From Pseudisothecium myosuroides (lineage: Eukaryota > Streptophyta > Bryopsida > Hypnales > Lembophyllaceae): DNA of 64,000 nt. The stretch is taken from positions 47,521,724 through 47,585,723 of the forward strand of contig OX637287.1 of the NCBI GenBank assembly GCA_951799445.1. Direction: 5' to 3'. A program made the position numbers and the translations under genes. This document shows positions 52,251-64,000 of the stretch, in pieces (positions within the stretch are counted from its first letter, which is position 1; every line of letters starts with the position of its first letter). A model generated the notes under the pieces. That model was not told the DNA's origin, did no database searches, and was given only the letters and a program-made list of their open reading frames with translations.

Positions 52251-54099
52251 TTGTCACATTTTCGGTGATGTAAACCACACTAATTTAAGAAATACTATTA
52301 TGAACACCTTTTTAACAAATACAACTATGAAGTTTCAAAACTTGTGCAATTTTGATCTTTGACTAGATCTTAAATTTTGTAGTGATTTAAGAATGCAGAG
52401 GATTTCATATTTAATTGTACAACAAAATTCACTACAAATTGCATCATTCTAATAGAAATCATTTAATTTTGTTTTATTTACTGGTTGTTGCATTAGAAGA
52501 GATTTGGAAGGTAAAGAAGATGGCGAGTTTCTGGGCTATGGGAACTCTAGGAACTCTACCACATCTGCAGTCTAATGTGGCACAGAGAATGCCACATCAG
52601 ATTTTAATATTCAATTATTTTTTGAATTATTATTATTTATTTTTTAAATATCATATCATATTTTTATTATTAAAATAATCTGACACTATATTGCAGTTCC
52701 CAGCAAGGAAAACAGGCCTGAAACGGCCCTCCCTTGCCCTCAAATCTCTCCTAATTCTTTTTAGGAGAGAAAGGGAGTATCTTCTTTTTTTGCCATGGAA
52801 TCATTAAAATTTTGAAAATAGATTTTGCTTAACCCAAAAATGTTGTGACTTGACAATGATCTTAGTATTGTAGTATCAAATTCTAAAGCATGATTTTATG
52901 CACCAACAAAATACAATTTATTGATTATGATCTTGACATAGCATTCACTAGTATGCACTGTCACTACTTTGGCTCTACAATAGGTGGTGTGGAATATTCC
53001 ACATCCAACAATAGTTGAGTGGATAGGTGGAGGCTCATTGTGATAGGAAGGAAAAACAATGGGCATGAAGGTTATTGAATGTTATGTGACAAGGCATTCA
53101 AGGAAAAATTAATATAAAGATTGGATATGATGCTACTTGTGGAATATAATGACAATTGTCTGCACCATTGTTGGAGCAAATACATGACTTGTCAATTATG
53201 GGCAACCAATATGGTTCTAGCAATTTGCAAACTTCCTTCAACTCCCAAATTGCCATTATCTCTTCTTCTACTTCCTTTGCCTAGAAAAATATTATTCCAA
53301 ACTTCCAATACTTGATCTCACAAGAAGGCTTCACCATTCCAAAAACACATTGCTACCTCAAAATTTTGACATTGTAATGACTCTTGAGCAATTGAAACAT
53401 TCTCAGTCCTACTCAATCCTCAGTCTTAAACTTGCGGGATATGATTCAAGTTGTGGATGATTGGATGCATAGAGTACATTTGGGCATTTCATGACTCGGA
53501 TAACTTAAGGATGCATGTTTTGTTGTTTGCTAGAACTAATCTAACATTGGTCTTGAGAAAGAACTTAATAAAATGAATGCAAAATATAAATGAAGTATTT
53601 AATGAAGTATATATGAAGACTTGATAATTTAAAATAAAAATAATTGGATGATTTTTAATTAGCTCGTTAATTAGTTTTACAATATTAAAAAATTTGGAAG
53701 GTGGTGACATTGCATCAAGAACAAGCCACATCTATAATACATTAAAGTGAGAAAATTTAAGAAAATTTGTCACTAATCAAAAACTCCACCCTAGTTTTCA
53801 ATACAAAATAATCATCTTCTATAGTATTGTTGCACAATAAGAAAAGTATAGAATATTTCATCAATAGCCTTTCATAACATAACTAAGTTGTATAAGTTGT
53901 ACAATACACCAACATTGAGAGTTGAATTCATTTTCTATATAAATGAAAAGAGAAAATTTTCCAAAGTGCGCTTTAAGAACAACTACAGTATCAAAGAGGA
54001 GCATTTATAAAGTGCCCATGTTAGCACTTTATGGAGATCTCCTAAAAATAATTATTAATCAAATATTATTTTTTAAATAAATTGATGTTGAAACTAAAG

Positions 54100-57000
54100 A
54101 ACTTTGATTCATTCATATCTTTTGAACCTATGTAGAGTTCATTCTAAATTCCTAGAGTCAACAACTCATTGCAACTAATGTCTAAATTCTTGAATAGGGT
54201 CAAAAATCACTGGCATCCTAGTGGCCAAGCATGCTCATTGTCATGATTGTTAGTGTTTAAAGATAGAAGTCACCACTTGAGTGCTCAAGATGGTCAATCT
54301 TTTTGAAACTCCCTTGACAATCAACAATTATGTCACTTAACCACCTAGCCTCCTATATCATGTCTTCAATGATTGTATAAGATTTTAGTTAGTGTGTAAA
54401 TAACATTTATGTTTTTCAACTTGACTTATGAGTTCAATATGTTTCAAATAATTTTAATTTATGTTTTTTGAAATAAATATTTAATATTTTTGAAGTAATT
54501 AATGTCGGATTTGCTATTGGACTAAAGTAATCCCAGTGTGAAGGAAATTGAATCCTTCAAAGTAATTTTTCAAAGTAAGTATTGCCTAGAAGAAAAATTG
54601 ATAGTGCAATCTAGAACATTTTTATTTATATCTTTTAATCCTTGTGGATGTATTTATAAATTCCAAAAGTCAACAATTCATCATATCTAATGTATTCTTC
54701 AAAGAGGGTCAAAAATCACTCACTCTTTTTATAAATTTATATATATATATTTTTATTTTTTATTTTTTATTTTTTAATTATTATTAATTTTTTTAATAAT
54801 TTAAACAATTATTGTGACAACCAAATTATTAATGTTTAAAACTTAATTACAAAATGACACTTGCAAAATAAAATTTCCACCTTTTTGCCCACCAAAAATT
54901 GCCTATGTATTGGTACATACCGCTTCCACAAAAGCAAGAACCATTTTGACATCACATTATATCTATATGGACACTATTTCTAGGAAAAATTCAATAAGGA
55001 AAATCTTAGCACAACAGTCCTCACACGGTCACACCTAGCTTTTGATTTGCAATAGGAACAATAGGCCAAGTCTATCTGACATAGTCTAGTATGATTGTGG
55101 CATGACTTCTATCTATAATATTGGTATGATTTGTGAAACAAAAATTATACGTAATTCGTTATAAGTAACCTCTGTCTATACCTTCTACCAAGGTAATCAA
55201 GAATCAGTCTAATTAAGTTGGGTGCGCTAAAGCTAGCATTGCTTGACCTTTGTGGAATTAATCCTACATTTCTAGAGTCATTAGTTCATTACTCATAATG
55301 AATAAATTCCTCAATAGGACCAAAAATCACACTCCGCAAGTAGCTAAGTATACTCCTTGTCATAAGTGTTAGTGTCAAGGGGATAGGGTCAGTACTAGAG
55401 AACCAAAGAGCCAGGCTTTTTTTCAGGTGAAACCTAGCAAGATTGTACCAGCAAAAAAACCCTGACAAAATGTAAGTGGTTAAAAAATGATCTTTGAATT
55501 AGGGCTTTGCCAACATTGCAATGCTAACTTAGATCCAATTATCTGTACTATCCATAAATCTTTTGCTTTTGTTTAGAGATGCTACTCTGAGTTTTTCCTT
55601 GATGTTTATGGATTAAAAGTTTGGAATAAGAATTTCAATTTAGGTTTAAATTGATTTCAGTATTTTTTTACTATCAATCTTCAACTGCATTGTGATTGAT
55701 ACAAAATTCTTGAATCACTGTCATTGTTACGATGATGAGGTCAATGAGCTATAAATCTTTTAAAATTTTGAATTGAAGGTCATTTAGTCTACAAGAGTAT
55801 TTAGTATTGATGTTTTTTAATCTGTGAATGAGTTTTGATAACATATAGTGAAAAAGATGCATTTAATTTGGCTTCAAGAGTAGAAAATTTTCAAGGACTT
55901 GGCCTGCACATGAATTTTAAGAATCTACCTTTTTGTTATTATCTCAAGACACTACATTAGGCACGTGAGTTAATTTGAATTGAAGGTCTAGATCGCTTTC
56001 GATTCACCTATCATGTATATACTAGAACTTTCCAGTCTAGACCTGTATATGAAAAAAGCATTTACATTGATGCACTTCTTTTGGGACTTCACATAATGCA
56101 TGACCATGACTTATGACTTTGGATTTTATTGCCAAAATTTGTTTAACAATTTAAGAGATTGTTTCACCATTTAAGCACTAAATTTGTAATTCAAAGGGCC
56201 AAATTAACTTCCATCTTTTTCCTATCTATCGCCAATCATAATCACTACTACTTTTCCATAACTCTTGCCATTATCATTGTTAGTTTTTTATAACTATTGC
56301 CAAAGCTTAGCCCTAGCCAAAAATTGAAAAGCCAGAGCGGTTCCTCCAAAACTACTTGGGTTGCCATCTTTGTCTTATTCAAAAAAAAAGTTGTCAACAC
56401 TCTTACTTTTTTTTAAATATAATCGCCAAAGCAACACTTGTTTGAATGTGGAAAAGAAAAGCACTACTAAAGAGGATCATGTCTCTTCAAAACTCCGTAG
56501 ACACTCAATGGTTATGTCACTTAGCGACACATAGATAGCAAGACTACAGTGATTGTATTAGATTTTTTAACAGCATGTCAATAATACTAATGTTTTTTGA
56601 CATTCTAAGCCAATATTTTTTTGAATATTTTTGGATTTAAAAAAAAATAACAACCTCAAAAAATAGCCAATGATAATCATCTTATAGAAAAGATTGGATC
56701 CCTCAAAGTAATTTTCAATAAATTATATTCTAGTTGATATTTTGAATCTATAGAATTTTGATTCATATCTTGTGGACTTAAGTTGTGCATTTAATTGTAA
56801 ATTTATGAAGTTAAATAATTCATTGCATCTAAGGTATTAACCAAGGGGGGACCAAGAATCATGCACTATCTGCTATAAAATGAACTTTGGATTGTTCAAA
56901 AAATGACATTTAAGGCATTTGAAAGGAAAACCACTTATTTTAATAATGCAAACATTTTATTATAGATTTCTTCATAAGCGTTTTACAAACAACATTTTTT

Positions 57001-57420
57001 TGTACTTAGACAATAAAATATTTGATATTTAAAACTTATTATAATTATAATTTTACAAGAAACAACCCACAAAGCAAACACAATTCAACCTAATTCTTTT
57101 GTTTTGCTAAAACTACCTATATGCATATTCCTTTATGTTTCTACTAAAGCATTGCCAATTTGACACCACATTACAATTACATGGGCTTTTTTTCTAGGAG
57201 CAATTCAACAAGGGAAGTCTTAGCACAACACTCCTCACACTCTAGCTAGCGTATTGTACTTTATACTTATTCTATCAAATATAGTCTACCATGATTTCCT
57301 TCTATGATACCCGTAGGATTTCATAAACATGTATGTAATCAGTAGTGGATACCCTCCATATGTATTTACTAGCAAGGGGATCAAGAATCAATCTAACAAG
57401 GGTGCAGCAAAGATTGACCA
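54100..57420. repeat. Diverged direct repeat, offset about 2.2 kb
   Basis: Several blocks recur in order about 2.2 kb apart: 54290-54480 with 56470-56640 (TATGTCACTTA, TGATTGTAT-AGATTTT), 54630-54720 with 56765-56870 (ATTCATATCTT, then CAA-AATCA), and 54890-55230 with 57115-57415 (TTTGACA-CACATTA, TCTTAGCACAACA, TCAAGAATCA-TCTAA). A shorter block is also repeated at 54103-54215 and 55240-55350. The unit is a diverged segmental or element duplication with no coding capacity. Confidence 0.65.
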
Positions 57421-59479
57421 ATGAAAATCTAAACAATCCAATGTGATAAAAATAACCACAAAAAATTACTCCAATAGTAGGATTCCAAATGCCTTATTGA
57501 AAGCCATAATAACATTAAATTGTAAAAAAGATTATTAAAAAAAAATTATTTTTAGAGTCCATCAAATTTAGCTAAATGATTATATATTATTAAAACAATT
57601 TTTTTTTTTCAATGATTATAAATCAATAAATCAATAAAGTATCTTAGTTTTTTCCTTTGACAAAAAGTCACTACATGCAAAAAAATTTAGTATGTTGAAT
57701 ACTTTGAATTATTATTTTTTTTAAAGAGTGGTGATCACTTCATAGATTTATCCTATGATACTAAAACTTATATACAACAATTAAATTTTTTGTTGTTGGT
57801 GATCTTTATAGGTTCCGTGTTTTTAAATTGATTTAACAAAGATAAAAAAAAGAGCTTTTCATATTGACTACATGGAAACTTTTCACATTGACTACATCAA
57901 AAAATTAAAGACACTTTATATTATAGAATATCTACATTTTGTCCACAAACCTTAGTCACTAACAAAGGAGATTAAAGTCAATACTTAACCTCTAAAGGTC
58001 CTACATCCAAAGATTGGATGAACTTTAGTTGAAGACTCAAAGTCAATTGAAGCTTTTAAAATATGAGCTTTTTATATGAATTAAACTAAAAAAATGGTAC
58101 AAATTTAGTTTTGGTATTATACAAATCTAAAAATGATCAAATATTCAATGAATTTTAACAATTGAAAGCTCCATGTGTTATAATCCCAAATAAAAAAATA
58201 TAGAGTGATTTTCATTCATATTTTTTTTTGAAAATTTTCTAAAATTGAATTAAATTTTTTTTTTATTGAAGTATTTTTGATGGAATTGTGATATCACAAA
58301 TTTTTTAATGTCAACAAGGGTCTGTACTACTAAAATATGCAATAATGAATGATTCAATCAAAAAGAGTAGTTTGCTTTAGGGTGGATGGGCCTACTCCCA
58401 CAAGCCACCATTTGATGTAGTCAACAATGGTATGCATGGATCTATATTAGTAATGTTAAATGACATTGTAGTCCTTCTTTGAAACTATTGCCATGCAACT
58501 TGTTTTAGAAGGTGTTAAAAATAAGAAGCCTTTGAAAGCAAAGATGAACAATATAAAAAATTCAGTGATTGAGCTTGAGCATAATATATAAAAATATGAC
58601 AACAATTAGAGCACAATTTTACTTTAGACTATGACACATAGGCAAAAGTTTTGTACCTTGTAGCTATTATGTGACATGTACTAGGTGAAAAGATTTAAAT
58701 AATGTAGCTTCTTCCACAAAACTTTTGCCTTGCGACTTGTTTCCAATGGGCATAAAGAGTCACAAGCTTTTGAAGCAAAGATGAACAATGATTGACTTTC
58801 CATGGTGATTGGATTTTACTGTAAAATATAAAATTGTCAGCAACTAAAATACAATTTCTATTTAGCCAATGACTTATGCATAACAAGATTTGAACCTTAT
58901 AGAAATTGCTACAGAAATTATTACACCAACAAATTTTCACAAACAAATGAAGATTTTTCACACTGATAGACAATATAAAGACTCATCTAATAAACTATAA
59001 CATTTAGAGCTCAGGGCACTTAGGTGTTACAATTTTGGGGATCTAGGGCCTTCCATTTTAACAAATATGAGCATGCTTACCTTTTTAACAGCAACAACTA
59101 CAATTTTCAACACTTGTGATGGTTTGATACTAGAATGTTGGACTCAATCATAGACTTTAGTTATATAAGAATAGTGGAATACAAATGGCATCATATTTAT
59201 TATTATTGTTCCATTTTGATAGAAATCATCTTTTATTTATTTATTTAGTGTCTACCGGAAGAAAAGGGAGGATCTCTTCTTTGCCTTGAAGCCTTTAAAA
59301 ATTTTGCAAATAAATTTTGCTCTACTTCAAAAATGCAATATAAAATGCACTCATGGAATTCACTTATTGTAAGTAGTATCATAATTATTGATATAAAATG
59401 ATTTGAATGATGCTGAAGTGAAACAAGTTATTGAAATTGTACACATAATATTGATTATTATCATACCAAAAGCAACATA

Positions 59480-60423
59480 TTAACCCCTAAAGGACCAAGG
59501 CCTTTTTTCTGCCAAAAAACACTCAAAACTGCCATTGCTATAGCAAAAAGTTTAAAAAATTGAAAATTGTTTTTTTTTTCACATCTAACCGTAGGATCTT
59601 ACACCTAACTAGTATGGAAGTGTGTGGAAAAAATTTCAGAAATTTTGACCGCACAGATTGCAAGATATCTGCGTTTAAAGTGGGAAAAACAAGTTTTTCA
59701 GCACATTGCGGGACTAGATTTTTTGACTTTGAACATTTTTAAATTAAAATTTTTGCACTACAGCGTTTTGAGCTTTAAATCTTTGTAGTGGAGAATTGAG
59801 TTGAGAGTCTAGGAGAAAAAAAAATATTCAAAAAAACTTAATTATCATTCTTAAAAAAAAATGTTAAGTAGAAGTAGGTATGAGATAGAAGGAAAATCTA
59901 AAATATTCATATATTTTAGATGGAATTAAAATGCACTAATCCCAATGGTGAGATTGTTCTAAAAAGTAAATCAGATTATGCAAAAAAAAAAAAATTGAAA
60001 AATTTGAAAAATTGCATTCAGAAATGAATCCTATAAGTTATTTTTTTCAAAAAGATGCTCTAACTGCCCGAAAAACAAGAATGTCCATAACTCTCTCATA
60101 ACATATCCAAATGAAATGAATCAAAGCTTTCCAGATAGGCAAAAATATAATCTATGAGAAAAAAAATACTAAAAAAAAAAACTCAAATTTTTGTCCATTT
60201 TTTTTTGCTGCCCAGGCTGCCCGCCGTCCCCTGTTTTGAGCTTATTTGGTCATAACTTTTGTTCCCGAGCACCGATTGTGAAAAAAATTATATTCCCACA
60301 AAGCTTATCAGTTTTTCTATCTCCAAAAAAAGTTTCAAGAAATCAGGAGAAAATTTCAGCCCGTAGGTACCTGCCCGAAAACGCATTTGTCCCCCGAAGG
60401 GACAACGGTCCTTTAGGGGTTAA
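59480..60423 (+). mobile_element. Full-length TTAA-family element (944 bp), reference copy
   Basis: Begins TTAACCCCTAAAGGACC and ends GGTCCTTTAGGGGTTAA, a perfect 17 bp inverted repeat including the TTAA. Inside are AAAACTGCCATTGCTATAGC, GATTGCAAGATATCTGCG, CCCAATGGTGAGATTGTTC, CCCGAGCACCGATTG and GTCCCCCGAAGGGAC. The last is palindromic and lies just inside the right end. There is no ORF of transposase size, so the element is non-autonomous. Confidence 0.93.
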
Positions 60424-61017
60424 GCAACTTGACAATTAACTGAGCAATGTCAAAATGTGAAGCATGACTCCATGGAGCAGTAAAATACAACTCACAAATT
60501 ATGCTCTTCAGTTGACAAGGCATTCAAGAGAAAATCAAGTTAGGATAGTTCTAACTATGGTTCTACCATTGGAACATAAGGACAATTTGTCCTACTCTAG
60601 ACATAACATTCAGTAGCCTTCACAGAGGCTATCATTCCGTCCCTGGAGTCCTCATCTACAAATTTCATTCACACATCATTAATGTAAACTTTGGTATCCG
60701 CATAGTGGCAATACATTTATGGTATGTTCCATTTTTATTGCTAATTCTAGGATCAGACACACAAATCAACAAATAATTGTAAAGAAAGGTGGTTTGCTAA
60801 AAATCCAAAGAATTTATTGAGTAATATACCAATGCAATTTAATTATCTGCCATCAAAAAAAAAATTTGATAGTAATTTGAAGGAATTGCATCATTGATAT
60901 TTGTGGGAATGGAGGGTGGAAATGTCGTTTTTATATTGCAATCTATTGTCCATCATGAGTCTTTAAAGATTATGGGATAATTTGAAGATGAGAGCTTGAC
61001 CACTCATTGTGAAAACA

Positions 61018-61400
61018 TAAAATTTATGTTTGAAGTAAAATTTTAGACCTCATTTAGGCATAGTAGAATAACTTTAAAAAAAAAATAGACTAAAAAAAGT
61101 TGATAAATCTAGCTAAATTTCATCTCCAAAAATCCGTTTGAGATTTCAAGCCTCCAATTAAAAGTTGTGGACAAAATTCATAGATAAAGTTTGAAAGTGC
61201 CAAAGAAAAGGTTCCTTCCAACTCCTCTCTGAAATTTGTCCATAACTTTTGATTGGAGACTAGAATTCTCAAACGGATTTTTGAAAGTGAAATTTAGCTA
61301 GATTTACCAATTTTCTTTACTTCAAATTCTTTTGAAAAAAGTTATTCTACTATGCCTAAATGAGGTCTAAAATTCTACTTCAAATACAATTTCTACTTTA
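61018..61400. repeat. Foldback of about 380 bp
   Basis: The left arm around 61028-61075 contains TTTAGACCTCATTTAGGCAT and AGTAGAATAACTTT. The right arm around 61330-61383 is its reverse complement. The inner parts (AAATCCGTTTGAGA with TCTCAAACGGATTT, and GTTGTGGACAAA with TTTGTCCATAAC) also pair, so the arms extend almost to the centre near 61212. Confidence 0.85.
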
Positions 61401-61948
61401 AATTGACTTAACTAGAAGCAGTTGAGCTCTTACTAATTCTAATTTACATACCTACATTGTTTGTTTTACTTCCTACTACCCTATATGTGTATAAAGAGTT
61501 GTCTTTTCAATTCTAAATACAAATCAAGAATGGCTTTCGCAATAATGAGAGGTAAGTTTGATGTTGAAATCATTGAATTTAGTGAGTTGAATGCAATTTT
61601 GTTGAAATTTCATTTTAAAATACTAATTTTCTACTAACACCAATTTGTAGTAGTGCCCTAAGCACCCAATTGTATACACTTAATTTTCCTGACAATTTTT
61701 GACACATGTATCTATAGTCTATAGTTACTCAAGTAGGTGTAGAATATACCACATCATTCTGTTTGGAGGAAGGCAATACTAACTACTATTGAATGTTATG
61801 GAGGTCAAATGAAATGACACACAAGTTTTTCACCCTAATAAACCTTTGCTGGCATTAAGAGTAGTCGGCGACTTAATATGCATCATGATGAACACAAAAA
61901 AAACAGAACACATACTTGACTTGACAAGTTTTAATTCTTGAAGAATCA

Positions 61949-62150
61949 ATGTCCCTTTGGGGACAAATTAGATTTTGGGCAAGTACCTACAGTCTCAATT
62001 TTTATCATGATTTTTTTGAAACTTTTTTTAAATATAGAAAAATTGAATAGCTTCATAAAAATATAATTTTTTTTCAATTGGTGCCCGGGAACAAAAGTTA
62101 TGCCCAAATAAGCTCAAAAAAGAAGAGTGGGTCTGGGTTCTTCAATACAA
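61949..62150 (-). mobile_element. TTAA-family fragment
   Basis: About 200 bp with GTCCCTTTGGGGACAAATTAG, GGGCAAGTACCTACAGTCTC, TTTCAATTGGTGCCCGGGA and CAAAAGTTATG-CC-AATAAGC in reverse orientation, matching the right terminal third of the full copies. The outer end and the other half are missing. Confidence 0.7.
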
Positions 62151-62200
62151 CCAAAAATTACAGTCTTATAAGTGGCTATATATGCATTGTCATGAGTGTT

Positions 62201-62750
62201 AAGTCACCACTTGAGTAGTCAAGTTGGTCACATCTCCTCAAAACTTTTGTGATACTCAATGGTTAAATCAATCAAGATGTTCACATCTTAAAACTTTTGT
62301 AATACTCAATGGTTAAATCAGTCAAGTTGGACACAACTCTTCAAAACTTCCGTGATACTCAAGTATCAACGGTTAAATAAGTTCCAATGGTCACATCTCC
62401 TCAATTCTTTTGTGATACTCAATGGTTAAATGAGTCAAGTTGGTCACATCTCCTCAAAACTTCCGTAGTACTCAACGGTTAAATCACCCAAGATGTCACA
62501 TCTCCTCAAAACTTCCATAATACTCAATGGTTAAATCGCTCAAGATGGTTACATCTCCTCAAAACTTCTGTAATATTCAACAATTAAGTCACTCAAGATG
62601 GACACATCTCTTCAAAACTTCTCTAACATTTAATGATTAAGTCACTCACAATGGTCACATCTCCTCAAAACTTCTATGACACTCAACAATTAAGTCATTC
62701 AGAATGGTCACATCCCCTCAAAACTTCTGTGATACTCAACAGTTAAGTCA
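62201..62750. repeat. Minisatellite of ten units of about 53 bp
   Basis: Each unit reads roughly TCACATCTCCTCAAAACTTC, TGTGATACTCAA, TGGTTAAATCA, TCAAGATGG. The anchor TCAAAACTT or a close variant occurs at about 62236, 62287, 62340, 62400, 62453, 62506, 62558, 62612, 62665 and 62718. Spacing is 51-60 bp. Single related units occur at 54275-54350 and 56475-56530. Confidence 0.92.
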
Positions 62751-62756
62751 AGACTC

Positions 62757-62840
62757 GAGTCAAGACTATTTATATAGATTTTTCCATTTGAATTCCTATT
62801 TTTAAAATCATTCACGGCATTGAACTAAGATGTGTGTTCT
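62757..62840. repeat. Dispersed repeat shared with 20157-20232
   Basis: Both places read TTTGAATTCCTATTT, AAA-TCATTCAC, CATTGAACTAA, ATG-GTGTTCTA. At 20157-20219 the segment forms the right edge of the insertion that splits the TTAA element. Here it follows directly after the 53 bp minisatellite. Confidence 0.65.
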
Positions 62841-63418
62841 ACTCTTAAATTATTATAATTGAAAAAGAAGAAAGTTTATAGTGAAAAAATAGGCTTAGAT
62901 CTCTAACATCTGGAGGCCCTGATTTTGAATGGAGTAGAAGGTTTTGTCCAATGCCCATTTCAAGTCTCCCAGCTTTTGATTGGATATTTAATACATCTTA
63001 CTTTTGGTGTACTAGAAATTGCCACTGGGCAAACCTACTAGATAAACCAAACCAACTATTAGCATGTATGAATTAATTTTTGGCAAACTTGATAATGACT
63101 TTGGGCAATGACAACTTTTGACAAATAGATGGACATTTGGTAGAAGTCAAGGGACAAAAATAGAAGAAAAATGGACAAACAAGCTTGAAGTAGGTGAAAA
63201 AAGAGGCATAAAAGGTGGCAAATTGTATATAATTTGAGGCAGGTATGTAAGCAAACCATAGATGGAAGAGGATGAACAATATTTTTATCCCCTCATAAAA
63301 CACAAAAGTATTGCTTGTGATTTGAGGTCCAAGTGATCATATTTGACACATCTATGTCCACGTCCAATAGGCCCCTGACACCATGACAACTATGACTCTT
63401 CAATTGATATTTATTAGA

Positions 63419-63720
63419 ATGGCCAATTTCATTAAAATGGCGATATTCATAGTGCCATTTTTTCAGACCGTCCGCTCTAAACATCTAGAATAGGTATAGA
63501 TTTCAGACATGTAAAATTATTATAGATTTCACACATCTAAGAACTATATAGATTTCAGATCGGCTATTCTTAAAAATCTAGGATTGGTATAAATTTCAAA
63601 TATCTAGGACAACTACAGATTTCAAGAATTTAGGGCTAGTATAAATTTCAGACTGGCCTCTCTGACCTGTTAAAAGTGCCAAAAGTCAAGGAATATCACC
63701 ATTTTAATGAAATTGACCAT
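63419..63720. mobile_element. 302 bp inverted-repeat element with TAGA target duplication
   Basis: Terminal inverted repeats of about 45 bp: ATGGCCAATTTCATTAAAAT on the left pairs with ATTTTAATGAAATTGACCAT on the right. TAGA flanks both sides (63415-63418 and 63721-63724). The interior is a minisatellite in which GATTTCAGA-like motifs preceded by TATA recur about six times between 63497 and 63645. The superfamily is not clear from the ends. Confidence 0.75.
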
Positions 63721-63956
63721 TAGATGATAAAAGAATTGAAGACATGAGTATACTACTAGCAACATTCATCATTCACTCAGTGGATGGTCAAGTATCATTA
63801 TAAGTTAAGAGTGCAACTCTAATATATAGTCATGAAGCCAGAATAGTCAAATAATTGCCTTTAACTTGGCCAACTAGCTAAGGGTGAAAGCAAGAAACAC
63901 CTACTGGTTTTGTTGCGTTTTACAGTACTCATGCCTTTTTTTTCTAGAGTACTTTA

Positions 63957-63991
63957 AAATTTTAAAAAAAATTTTAAAAAAAATTTTAAAA
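63957..63991. repeat. Short TTTT/AAAAAAAA tandem repeat
   Basis: Three blocks of TTTT separated by runs of eight A residues at the window edge. Confidence 0.8.
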
Positions 63992-64000
63992 ATATGGCTA

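Larger units (their letters stand above)
43778..64000. other. Repeat-dominated, AT-rich region without supported genes
   Basis: After the SUVR stop codon, about 0.7 kb resembles a 3' UTR and downstream flank. From 44.9 kb on the DNA is mostly repeats: TTAA elements, a degenerate tandem array, foldbacks, and minisatellites, each listed separately. No ORF shows a recognisable domain. Stretches at about 52.3-54.0 kb and 57.5-59.4 kb hold only AT-rich sequence in which I see nothing specific. Confidence 0.65.

Noticed and set aside
54100..57420. LTR retrotransposon suggested by two similar blocks 2.2 kb apart
   Set aside because: No TG...CA ends, primer binding site or gag-pol-like reading frame was seen between the blocks; similarity is patchy.
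62201..62750. CRISPR-like array
   Set aside because: The units are directly joined without unique spacers and the genome is a plant nuclear one, so it is a minisatellite.

Overview
The window looks like nuclear DNA of a green land plant. Five recognisable protein genes are present. Four of them have spliceosomal introns, and all belong to families typical of plants: the Calvin-cycle regulator CP12, a HemW-type radical SAM protein, an ENO3-type enolase with a plant-specific N-terminal extension, a UBP23-like ubiquitin protease, and a SUVR1/2/4-type histone methyltransferase with a WIYLD domain. The very AT-rich, repeat-filled spacers are compatible with a bryophyte, lycophyte or fern-like genome, but the sequence alone does not let me name the species.

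Layout. Gene island 1 (about 2.4-13.3 kb) holds CP12 (+), single-exon HemW (+) and a 13-exon enolase (-); HemW and enolase converge. From 13.3 to 22 kb there is AT-rich spacer. Gene island 2 (22.1-28.9 kb) holds the ubiquitin protease (+, 10 exons) and, downstream on the other strand, a small unassigned membrane-protein-like ORF. Another AT-rich spacer runs from 29 to 36 kb. Gene island 3 (36.4-44 kb) holds the SUVR methyltransferase (+, 11 exons). The last 20 kb has no gene I can support and is built from repeats. Coding models were made by joining in-frame exons at splice sites; every junction keeps the reading frame and the family motifs. The first exons of the protease and the methyltransferase, and the start of methyltransferase exon 5, are the least certain points.

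The genes do not form one pathway: carbon fixation control, heme handling, glycolysis, deubiquitination and chromatin silencing sit side by side as ordinary plant housekeeping and regulatory genes.

The most interesting material is in the repeats. A family of non-autonomous elements flanked by TTAA, with ends TTAACCCCTAAAGGACC, occurs at least eight times (full length about 0.94 kb). One copy lies in the last enolase intron and another is split by a nested 2.3 kb insertion. There is also a nearly perfect 238 bp CACTA-type foldback with an exact 3 bp target duplication, a 302 bp element with a TAGA duplication and an internal minisatellite, a degenerate nucleosome-length tandem array at 47.3-49.2 kb, a ten-unit 53 bp minisatellite that appears to have grown from a dispersed repeat, and a recent 42-codon duplication in the methyltransferase that also copies a candidate splice acceptor. 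No transposase, reverse transcriptase, viral gene or RNA gene could be recognised.
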